Assembly (NCBI GenBank): GCA_024195265.1
Contig: JAJLRJ010000008.1
Coordinates: 237,501 to 301,500, forward strand
Length of the DNA stretch: 64,000 nt
Direction of reading: 5' to 3'
Source: Dendrophyllia cribrosa
Lineage: Eukaryota; Cnidaria; Anthozoa; Scleractinia; Dendrophylliidae
The stretch's first letter is position 1, and the number at the start of each line of letters is the position of its first letter. Below the pieces are notes generated by a model. That model searched no databases. It was not told where the DNA came from and was given only the letters and a program-made list of their open reading frames with translations. This document shows, piece by piece, positions 10,207-22,600 of this stretch. Both the position numbers and the translations under genes were made by a program.

Positions 10207-13200
10207 TTACATGATGAGGATTGGCTCCTGTTCAGAGGCAGTATCTGGAGTAAGAGTTCTCGCCAAAGCTGGGACGCAGTTACTTGGAATAAGACATCCT
10301 ATCACAAATAAAACACAACATACATTATACTGGGTTTTAAACCTCATTAATAATTCATGACAAAAACTCAAAGGAAATCACTACCGTAAAGGAGGTTTGT
10401 TGAACCGGGCTTAATTTGCATAGATTTTGGCGATTTTTTCCTTCGTTTTCCCTGCATTTAATGATAAATTTGAGAAGCTATATCAAACACTCAAAAGAGT
10501 GTTTCGTCAGGTTTCCAAACACCTCGAAAAACTCGACTGCACCTCGCGGTTTTTTCAACCCACTACTTGGTGTTTTACTCTCCCTCATGTTTGATATACA
10601 CCGGTATAGGATAGGTTGAAAGTGTATAGTGTATAGTTTTAAAGTGAGTTGGGACAGATTTATGTAGGTATTGTGAACTCCCCCCCCCCCCCCCCCCCTT
10701 AAAATATGGGGTGGGGGAGAAGCGGTCACACCGTTTTTAATAAACAATCGATAGAACAGAAATGGGCCTAACTGACTAACGGATTTAAAAGCGTAAATTG
10801 ATTTCTGTTGGCTTCTATCCTCAGTAGGAATACCGTGAACTTGCCTACTTTTTAATACAAAGACCCCAGGCGGGTGATCAGCACCTTACTTCTTCTTACA
10901 ATATAACTACATGATCAAACCAACACGTTATGAGAATAAAACAAATGATCACCACACAAATGCAAAACGAATAACGTGAAAGCGAATAAAAGAAAGATGA
11001 AGACAGTGAATTGTCATCTCAGAGGAAATGTGAGATCTCAGCGGGACTTACCAACTATTCTGGATCCGTCGCTCTTTCTGCACCGCACAATTTGTACTTT
11101 GGAATTAGCACCAGGCTGCCCTGCTAGTACACTTTCTAACTTACTCCACACACTTAGAACTGACCCGCTCAGAATGTGGAATGTACGTTGACGCCTGCCC
11201 ACCTCACAGTTTAAGCCCACAGCCATCCGCTTACAGTTACCTTTCCTAGTAAACAAACCAAACCAAACTCTGTTAGGGTTTATGTCAGGGATATCATAGA
11301 TGGTGTCTTCACTTCCTTTGGAAACCAAAAACGGAGAGCGCAGTCTATTCCATCGAACAATTTTATTTTGCTTCAGCTTACTTAGCTTAAAAAAACCTGA
11401 CGAACGAAGAACGACTGAAAAACTCCAAAGCAATGACGTGGTTCTGCCTGATATGGATATGTTTCTGATGGGTACTATTTAGATACTCACCAGTACGCAT
11501 GACAGCACTGTCCGAGAGCAGACACATACTGATCCACCCAGCTGCTTCTTGCTTCAGGCTCAGATACCTGCCACAACACAAACAAACAAGACTGTTAACA
11601 CTAGCTGGTGTCTGAGGTCGGTTCATCCCGCATGGAAGATAATTGCAAATCAAAATATACTTATTCAGTTAAAAAGTACATGTGATATTAATAACCAGAC
11701 AATTAGTCAATCGCCCAAAGGTAATCTACACTCAAGACAAGACAAGAAGGAGCGAAACATCCTCAATTTCAAATGTTCATAGTTCATACCAAATTTGGGA
11801 GTTGAGGGTTGTGTACCTTTTTGTACTTTTTCTTGATGTCCTCCAGAGTGTCTTGTTTGGACTGTAGGCCAGTATTGGGTCGGAAAACACTGAACAAATT
11901 CTTCTTCTTGTTTCTCGATTGACAGATGACCAAGATGGCAGTTTTCTTGCCGTTTCGAGACTGAGAAGAGAAAGACAAAATGAGTGTTAGCTTATCATCC
12001 TATATCGTCTCAAAGTTCAATAGCCATCTAATGCAGTCTGTCGGTCTGCAACCCTTCTGAACCCTTCACCACCCTGACTACAAACGTATGGCTCAGTAGG
12101 GTGGCCTGACTCACCTGATTTGATAAGTAATAGTCATCATCGGGGTGTACTGACTGACTTGCTCTCAACTCAAATGATTCCTCCCATGACATACCACGTT
12201 CAACACTCACCTGATTTGATAGGTAATAGCCATCATCGGGGTGTACTGACTGACTTGCTCTCAACTCAAATGATTCCTCCCATGACATACCACGTTCAAC
12301 ACTCACCCGATTTGATAGGTAATAGCCATCATCGGAGTGTACTGTCTGACTTGCTCTCAACTCAAATGATTCCTCCCATGACATACCACGTTCAACACTC
12401 ACCTGATTTGATAGGTAATAGCCATCATCGGAGTGTACTGTCTGACTTGCTCTCAACTCAAATGATTCCTCCCATGACATACCACGTTCAACACTCACCC
12501 GATTTGATAGGTAATAGCCATCATCGGGGTGTACTGACTGACTTGCTCTCATCTCAAATGATTCCTCCCATGACATACCACGTTCAACACTCACCTGATT
12601 TGATAGGTAATAGCCATCATCGGGGTGTACTGTCTGACTTGCTCTCAACTCAAATGATTCCTCCCATGACATACCACGTTCAACACTCACCTGATCATGC
12701 AAAAACAAAAACAAAATTAACCTGTTTACTTCTTGGCCTAATGTGCAAACAAAAACAAAATTAACCTGTTTACTTCTTGGCCTAATGTGCAAACAAAAAC
12801 AAAATTAACCTGTTTACTTCTTGGCCTAATGTGCAAACAAAAACAAAATTAACCTGTTTACCTCTTGGTTTAACGTGGAAACGACAGCGGCTAAGAAAAC
12901 TTTAGCAGCAGCAATAACAACGTCTGAGATTTTATAACAACAACAACAACATTCGCTGCGACGATGATAGAAAAAAACTGACCGTGTGAAGCTCTGTTGT
13001 AGCTGTTCCAAAAACTGAATTGCCAACAAATGTTTGAACACTGAGATTGTTTACCGCCTCCCCATGAGCACCGAGATCTGAAACATATAAAAACAGACAG
13101 AATAATATCAGTAGCTATTTAAATTGTTTAAGAAGGGTTACGAATTAGAACACTGAATAAAAGAGAGCATAAGGACAAGGTACTCTCTTATTTTATCGGT

Positions 13201-13637
13201 TTAAATAAAAAGTAATAATCGTAATAAAAGTAAAATCGTAAAAAGTAATAAAATAATAAGAAGAAAGTAATAATCGTAGCTTGACTTATTTACACCTTTA
13301 ATGAATATCATTGTAGTAAGAATTGCACATCATGATACAGTAATGATTCGATTTAGCGCCCGGGGTACTTAATATTTACTTTTGGTAGCTCAAAGGAGGG
13401 CGCTTATTGAAGTGGGGGCGCTTATTTCTTTTTTGACAAAAACATGCGAGCGTGAAAAAGCACTTGTATGAACAATATCAGAAAATGTACAATTCGTATA
13501 GTCAGAACAACGGTAACAACGGCTCGTATAATTCGCTATTATACCTCAATGTCTTCAATGTGACTTTCTTTCATAAGATAGCTTTCTGGCGTAATATCTT
13601 CAACGTCCGAATAAGAGACACGAAAAACAACACTTGG

Positions 13638-13680
<43 letters not shown>

Positions 13681-16600
13681 GAGGGGTGCTTATTAACAAA
13701 ACGACACTCAAAGGGGTGCGCTTATTAGAAAGGGGGCGCCAAATCGCATCATTATGGTAGGTGTTTACATCACTTCTATAACAACTATTACTACAATATA
13801 CCAGGGGTCAATTCAATAAAACTTTTACAAGTGTAATTTACAAGTGTAGCTATTGTTTCAGAGGTTGAAAACAATAGCTACAATTGTAAATTACACTTGT
13901 AAAAGTTTTATTGGCTGCGGTCACATCTGGGCTACTAACTATAGTTAAGACGGGGATAACTATAGTTAGCTATTTCGGTAATGTGGCCGCTTCTCTGTTC
14001 GCTCTAACAAAAGTTAGAAAATTGACGCCTCGGTGATCCAAAACAATACAGACTAACTATACTTATACCCAAGCAGGGTTCATGGGTTAGTCTTAAGTTT
14101 ACAAACAAACAACCAATCAGAATGTGACAATTCTTTTCGCACGTGCGAGATGAGCATATATAAATATGCAAAATAAAAACCAAGCGAGAAGCGAGGGGTA
14201 ACCAAAATCAACAAACAAAAAATTTACATACAACAAGGTAGCAACACCTGTACCCGGCGTCAAGCATCCGTTAAAATTCTCAGCTTGTTTTTCATTTTTT
14301 TCCGACGGTTTGCCGCACGAAGAAAATAAATAAGAAGAAAAACTAGACACTCCTTACGTCGGTCAACCATGTTGACATTTCACGGATCAACAATAAGGGC
14401 CGACACGAACCTCTTTTAATTCTGACCTCATCCATAGGCTAATTAGAACTGTAGTTAACTGCGTGGTGTGACCGCAAAGTCGACCGAAAGCACTAACTAC
14501 AGTTAGGTATGACGTCACGTAACTTGAGACTAACTTAAGTTAAACTTTAGTTACGTCGTAGATGTGACCGCAGCCATTATAAAATTGACCCCAGCACAAG
14601 ACTTGACAGCTCTTACCCAGGATTCCTTCGTCCCAGCGGCCACTACTCTTGGCTTGGTGTACAACAACTGACAAGGTTTTCATAAAGTACGCAAATAAAC
14701 GGTTTTGAAGTTCCACTTCTACTCCCAGAATTCGATTCAGAAACCGCGACATGTTGGTGTAGTCTGAACAGGGAAAAAAGTGCAAGGAATATTAGTCTTA
14801 TAAAATAACATATTTTCTTCTTACTTATTAGCTGATAACAGATTACAGTGCGACGCGCCTTACCGTCAACAGCCAACAAACTTGTTTTTACAAGTTAGCC
14901 AATTAGAGAACGCGAATTCAATTGACGGGCACGCCTCCTCGCAAAGTTGAGCACGATGGAATGTATTATTTTCGCTTCGTGTTTATCACAGGAGTGTAAA
15001 GTTTGTTAAAAACTACGAAAATTGTATCACTTTATTGCTTCACACGTAACCGCAGTTACGAAAATGATTATAAGCATTAGCTGGTGATATCGTGCAAACT
15101 TGTTACGAAAATAATTATAAGCATTAGCTGGTGATATCGTGCAAACTTGTTACGAAAATAATTATAAGCATTAGCTGGTGATATCGTGCAAACTTGTTAC
15201 GAAAATAATTATAAGCATTAGCCGGTGATATCGTGCAAACTTGTTACGAAAATAATTATAAGCATTAGCTGGTGATATCGTGCAAACTTGTTACGAAAAT
15301 AATTATAAGCATTAGCTGGTGATATCGTGCAAACTTGTTACGAAAATAATTATAAGCATTAGCTGGTGATATCGTGCAAACTTGTTACGAAAATAATTAT
15401 AAGCATTAGCTGGTGATATCGTGCAAACTTGTTACGAAAATAATTAAAAGCATTAGCTGGTGATATCGTGCAAACTTGTTACGAAAATAATTATAAGCAT
15501 TAGCTGGTGATATCGTGCAAACTTGTTAAAAAGTTTGTTGGGTGCTCACGGTAAGGCGCGTCGCACTGTAATTGCGTCGACGAAGGAGACGCTTCCTAAT
15601 CTTGTCGGCTAAGCGGAACGAATCGAGAAAAGTGTCGGTACCAAATCTGCGCCATTTTGAAACGTCACAATAGTATCCAGCATCTTGTGGAAATCAGGCA
15701 TCATCCTGGGGAGCTGGGGTTCCGAAATGTCACATGTGAATAATCTTATTTGTCTTGATTTAGTTTCGGATATTTTCCCGATTTTGGAATCGTACGGCTC
15801 AATATTTCAATGCCTAGTAAAAGTACGCAGTGGAAAAATTGGACGAAGGTTCTTCTCCGGACCAAGTAAGTTGTTGGGTCTCTTTGGAATCAAGCAAGAA
15901 GTTACAGATTTTCCTCGCTGCCGTTCTGGTATGTTTTGAATGTTCTATCTTGATTTTGCTGTGGTTCTCTGCCTGATTTGGGAAGCTTTCACCTAAATAC
16001 CGACGTCGTTCTTCGCGATGTTCTACGGTACGGTGCAATTCGCTTATGTCTTGTAGCAATAATTCACTGACCGGCCGCGCCAGGCGAACGCAGATAATTT
16101 AACTTTACAGTGCTCGAAATTGCGCCTGTATCGGGCGCATTTGCGACTAAAGATTTCGCAGTTTTGTGACTAAAATTTGTCTAGCTAATAAAGGAATTAT
16201 ATTCAACAGTCTTGTGTCTTACTTGCAATTGGTACTTGCAATTTTATCCGAAAAATCTTGCGAAATTTCACGTTGAATGTTGCGTGACTTAAGCGTCGAA
16301 ATTTCTCATTTCCGGTTCCGGTATTGGTACCTGTACTGAGGAGTATGATTTCAGAATCGGAGAAATAACCGAAATGAAATCAAGACAAATATACTATTTA
16401 TATGTCGGAAAAATCTGAGACCTTTCGGAGTACACAGCACGGCAGGATTTTGCCCGATTCCACGGCGATAGCGTGAATTTGTTTGATGACGGCCCGACGT
16501 TTTTGCCTGCGTGACGTATCTCGCGACATAGCCCTTTTCAACAGTGGCTGAATTAATTCATGAAACTGAGGTATTAGGCTAAGACGAGGTGCCACGGGAT

Positions 16601-19600
16601 AAGGAGACGCACTATAATCTATGATTACTACTAGTATAGTTCCGTAAACATGAAAGAAAGAGTTGGTTATTGTTGTTATTAGAAATACATGTAGTATGTT
16701 TTTAGGCCACTGAGTTCTCAGCAGGGTTACCCTCCAGCATTTTTGTTTTTGTTTTCCCTAACAACGGCCTGGTATCCATTTACACGAGTGGAGAGAGACA
16801 ATGTGGAGCAAAAACAAAACTGAAAATAACAACTTCGTGGTGTATAAGCGGAGAGATAAAAATAGCAAGGAAGATGTCAAGATGTAATTATTTTGTGATA
16901 AATAAGCTGTAAAGCACCTTTATCCAATACAGTCAGGCCACTCTTGTCATCCTTAACAACAAGGCCAACACCAATCAATGCCGTGCGAACATCTGTTAAA
17001 CAAAATGAAACAAAATAAGACAAAAACCTCTAAAGAAAGACAACGATACAACTTAACAACATACCTTGAAAGAAGTGGCCCTTGTAATCGTTTGGCGGAG
17101 GAATCATAGGCGGTCCTTGACCAGTCACAGCTTTTAATACAGCTTCTAGGGCAGCTCTGCCATACTGCAATTTAACACACTTCAGTTCACTGTACAAAAC
17201 CTCTTAAAAAGAACCGGACAAAAGAAAAGGAAGGGGGGGTGGGATTAAAGCAATTCTGCAATAACCAGTGAAACACGTCAACAACTTGATGTGAATCACG
17301 AAGCGGAACGAAATCCAAACATCTCTGAGGCAGCTTTATCGTTATGCAAAACCGTCATGATCGGTCCAGAAATGGAAGGAATCACACTGTAACCACAAGA
17401 AAACCGGTAGGAAATAGAAGCGATAAGACTGTAACCACAAGAAAACTGGTAGTATATTTTCCCTTTGAATGGAACATTAATCACCTTATTGTCAAAGTTA
17501 TATCTGCTTAAATCTTGCGACTCTGTGGCTCTTCTGTCTCCATGTGTGAGTGCTCCCTACAACACAAACCATCATTTTCGTTAGGATTCATTGCTGGGAA
17601 GCTTTTTCATTCATGCTTCGATGATCAGAAGTCCAACTAATTAAAACAACTTTATTCACAGGTTTTGGTGTCATGCTACTACACTGTAGTTTCTACAAGG
17701 AATATAAAATAACAGTTACTGTTGTTTTCAAACATTGTATTTTTCAAGTACTGTCTCGAATAAGTTGGTACTTGCAATTTGTAACAGATTTTTCATGATG
17801 GCACGGTATATTTTATTTTAATCTATTAGCTTCGCCAGACTAGACTGGGATACCACACCACAGGCCTCCCATACTGCAGTCTGCTGCTAGACTGGGATAC
17901 CACACCACAGGCCTCCCATACTGCAGTCTGCTGCTCTTTCAAGAGAGGTATTATAATAGACCAGACAGCAGCTGAGACCTCTCGCGCTGCACTTCACATA
18001 TCCTTTTAAGCCTGAAATGGTGCTCGGCATCAAATTCTTCTTACTTGTGTTATTGATGCATAAGAAAAAAGGTCATGAGAATTGAAGAGATTATAACTGA
18101 ACATGACCAATCTTGCAATTTCAAAAACTTCTTTCAACTAGTGAAGTACATAATGTATGGGGACTGGTTAGGATGCTGTGAACTTACCAAGCTTTCAAGT
18201 CTCTTGGCCACAATGGAAGCAAAACGCCTCTCTCCTGCGAGCTCAGAGATGAGAAACAAGTACTCTGGTGCACTCACTTGATTGGACCGGTGGGACCGAC
18301 CTGTTGCCATGGAAACCACAAAACACTATTAACAACAACTACAGCAACACCAATAAATTGATTTGACTGACTTGTCCATTTATCCAACATTTAATTGTTT
18401 GATTAATTCCACAAGACTATATTACACTGTATAATGGGGGCAGTATGCAGCTCTTACAAGGTCTTCTCTGATTTGCTGAGAAAACAATAGAACAAACAAC
18501 ACAACAATGGACCCTAGCCCTGAAAACAATAGAGCTGTGTGATACCCAGGTCCAATGAAATTAGAGGCTCTAAAGAGCTGCATGATATTGGTATAATGCA
18601 CTGTCAATGTTTATTTGCCCCAGGATACAATAGGGTGTTGGTTCATAACAACCAATTAATCATGCATCCTGCAGCTTTTATATGTGTACAATGTATGTAA
18701 ACACCATTAAGCAGCCAGTTAAATGTGTCCAAAACCCCATTGCATCATGATGTTTAACTACTTTACAATAAACGTTACATTTATTAGATGGCTAAAGCAT
18801 GTCAATACCTATTTTGTCCAGTAGGAGCATTTCATATCCTGAGTTGAGTGTTCACCCAAAGTGACACCATACAACAATGAAAATTAACAATTTTGATGTT
18901 TGCAATGACTTACCAAACTGCTGAATGGCTTTGTCTGCACTCCAAGGCAGTTCAAGAGTTATGTGAACGCGTCTCCGTTGATTCTGAAACAAAAAAAGTC
19001 AACATTGGTTTTAAACTTTGTATCATTACAGGTAGCCATACTGTTCAAGTGTGTTATATTCTCCATTGCTGATTACTTCCCACAGTTATGCCAGGTTTTC
19101 CCAGTATATTAAATTACACAAAAACAACCAAAGAAGCTAAGTCTTGTCGCTAGGATTTGGAAGCTTTGTGGTCAAAATGGTGCTTAAATTATGACTAAAT
19201 ACCTCTGTTTAAAATTCCCATAGAAAACAAAGATAAAACAAATGAATTGTCAAAGAAATAGCAAACCATACACAAGAGCTGATATTAAAAAGGTAATAAT
19301 ACAACTGATGAAGTGACAGTACCTTGGCTCTTCTGTCTGCCTGCAGGGATATACCTGAACTAGCAGCTTCAGAAATGATTGCTATATTCTGCAATGAAAA
19401 ACAGTATTCGTGTTACCTGACTACAATGATATTAACTTGACAAGTATATTTTTTTACCTTCTCACATTCAATGTGGTTCTGTAATTTGTGTTTCTGTAGA
19501 TATAATCCTAATAATGTGTAACCAAATGAAAGCTTATCAAGCATTACAAACTGTAAATTCTTGTGGTTCAAAATATTAACAAAGTTCAGCAAATTTTAAC

Positions 19601-22600
19601 TTGCCACTTAAGGTTACAGTGCACCTTCCGATCGAAAATTTATTGAAATTTTTTTTTTGGCGTCAAAATAAAGTTTACAGAATGAACTTTCATCCAAAAC
19701 AAAAATTATCGAAAAAAAGTGAAAATTGACGGAGAAATGACGGTATAACTTTTGTGGGCGGAGTTTGTTTATGAAGCGATATGTTTTTTTTAAGCGCTGT
19801 TTTCTCAAAGTTAATTTTTCGCTTGTAGGGGACACTTTAAAGAGCTACAACTCAAAAGGAATTTGTTCGATTTTCCTCAAATTTGGACAGAAGCTAGGCT
19901 AACACATAATCAACAAAAACGTGTCGGCGAATTTCTTATTTCCGAAAACTTTTTAGTCAAGAGCCATTTCCGTGCGATCACTCCAATTTTTTTTCTCCCT
20001 TTTTCGAAAATATTCTGTAACTTTTCACTGCAATTGAATATGGGAAATCGCCGACACGTTTTTTTAGCGCTTCGTGTCCGAAAATCCGAGAACAAATCAA
20101 ATTAGCAAAATACAATAATCGCTTTGAGTTATAGCGTTTTAAAGCCGATTCGGACGTTCGAATTTAGAAGTCATAAAAAATTCGACAATTCATTTTATTA
20201 CCAAATGGTTTCCATATTTAGATAGCCAGCTCTATAAGCTTTAATTTAATATCTGGGTTTAGGTATATTAAGTGTAATCTTAAGACGCTACAGCTGTTAT
20301 ACTGGAGACACCCCCGAAGGTACACTGTAACCTTAAAGGAGAATACATAAAAGATAAGTTACTACATTTTTTCTATTTTTGTTAAAAATATATACCGGTA
20401 CACCAGGTTGAAAGAGTTTCTGGTAAATATGCTATGAAAAATCCTCTTTACTTGAATGACAGTAGAAAAACTTTTTAACATACTTTCTCTCCATCCATGA
20501 ATCTTTTTTTCTCAGCAATATTCAGCAGTTCCAAAGGAACATCCTGTTTACTCCTTGACTCATAACTGATGCTTCCATCTTCATTACTCACAACACGGCC
20601 TTTTCTTCCTGTCATCTGAAGTAACAAGTTGATTCTAATTAATGCCTTGGCTGTATGCTATGTAACTACTTCATAACACTGCATTCATTATTGAAAAGTA
20701 TGCATACAAAAATCAAGCGTTTTTAACATATGGTTGAAAAGGAACAAACAACTTGTAATTCATGAAAGTTTATATAATGATGCAATTTTCACCTCTGAAA
20801 CATTGTCTGGACCTCCTAGATCATCAATGAGTTCATCCAAAGTATTTGGAGGCAGAACTCGACTGAGGATGTCCAGTTTGTCTAACAATTCTTTTTTCAT
20901 TATTCTGCATTGTTCAGCTGCAGAGCTTAAAGGCATTGCTGGACTGCTCGCAGATGACATCAAACTGAAGAGTGCTGGTGCACTGGCAGAGTGGTGAAAT
21001 TTCTTCAGGTGTCCTGCAAGGAGGGAAAATTTGTTTCTACAATTTATTGAACTGGATCAGAGTAGTGTTCTGGTGCATTGTACACTAGCTTGCACAATAG
21101 GCCCGAGAGTAAGTTGCAATCTCGGGAATGCACACAATACACTTGCATGGGCTATGCCGGCGATATCTAAAATACATTGAAAGGAAAATAAATACGTACT
21201 CAGTTTTATGAAAACAAAAGTGATCAATATGTTTGAGAGAAGGAATGCGAGATACTGTTAAACTCACTAATAACTAAATGATTTTTTTGTGGGTTCTATT
21301 TTTTGCTAATGTTGCGATATTTTTATGAATCTCAAAAATAAGTTATTGCAAAAACATTGCACCACTGCAGAGATTTCAGAGGTGCATGTAATCCACACTT
21401 CAGTTCCACCAGGACAAAAATCAATGCTTAGCATTATTGTAATAACTTGAAAATGTTGAAAACATTGAATTAATGTATACAGTGTACCATCATTGTAGAA
21501 AGACCAAAACAATTATTTTAATACCACACAGTCATGGTAATTTTCAGAACTGGTTGTGGGAACTGATTTGGTTGGTTGCATGACACATTAGTCACATGAG
21601 CAGTACACACAAGTGAACTTGTTGCAAGTCAGTCTGAATTGGCCTTTGTTTGGTTTATTATTTTATTTGGTCACAGCTACCGGTCGCATTAGCAGTGCAC
21701 AAGAGGAGTCTGCAGGGATAACTTCCTTTGACTGGTAACTTCATTTTAAACTAGTCACAGTTACCAAGAAGTTACATAAAGGACCGACTGCTGTTACTAG
21801 TCACCTTGCGTGTGCCGACTTTTAATAACAGTATGTAACAGTAACAGTGTGGTTACCCAATGCAGGTGAATCCAGTCCATTCAATGGTTTTGGGATACTC
21901 CATGGAAGACTGCCGACTTTAAGCCCAGCAGCAGCCAGGGCATTGTAACTTGGGTCTGTTGCTGTTATTGCAGGAATTCCCATCTGTGACTTGGTCTTAG
22001 AATTTTTCTTGGTTTTGCGATGAAGCCAAGGGTCTAAGAAAGACAATAGTTTATGAAATGGAGTTATTGGCTTGGCTACAGTACATGGAATGGGCAATAA
22101 AAAGTGAATTGCATCTAAACTTAATTTAGCAGTTAAAATTATTATGGATACAAGCTCGGGAAAAGTTTACCTTCGTCCTCTGATCCTGAATTTCCAAAAG
22201 GATTGAAATCATCTTCTCCAGCTGAGCTATCATCTGACTCTGCCACCTGTACAGTCTCCTCTTTGACGCTGTTTCTACTTAAGCAGGACATCTCACTGTC
22301 AGCATTACTCTTCTCACTGTCATCAGAGACACTGTCAGAACCACTACTCACTGAGTAAAAAAAAAAATTCTATCAGTTCTACATGCAGATAAAGACCTTC
22401 TTTATTTTTATGTTACATCTATATTTCCACCATCAACTTTAAAAATAATAATTTTATTTATGTTAAACTCTTTCAGTATTTTTATAAAACAATAACAGCG
22501 TATATAGTGTGTAGTAGATTTTTATATAAAAACTGTAGTAGGCTAATTTGTTTTTATAAGTATTAACCCATTCACACCTGAGGATTTTTACGTTTTTGAG

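Noticed and set aside
12120..12764. Plus-strand 214-codon open frame through the 96-bp repeats
   Set aside because: It is the antisense shadow of SBNO exon 32, whose minus-strand frame matches a conserved protein segment.
15055..15528. CRISPR-like array of 47-bp repeats
   Set aside because: Repeats are directly tandem with no unique spacers, and the context is a eukaryotic intron.
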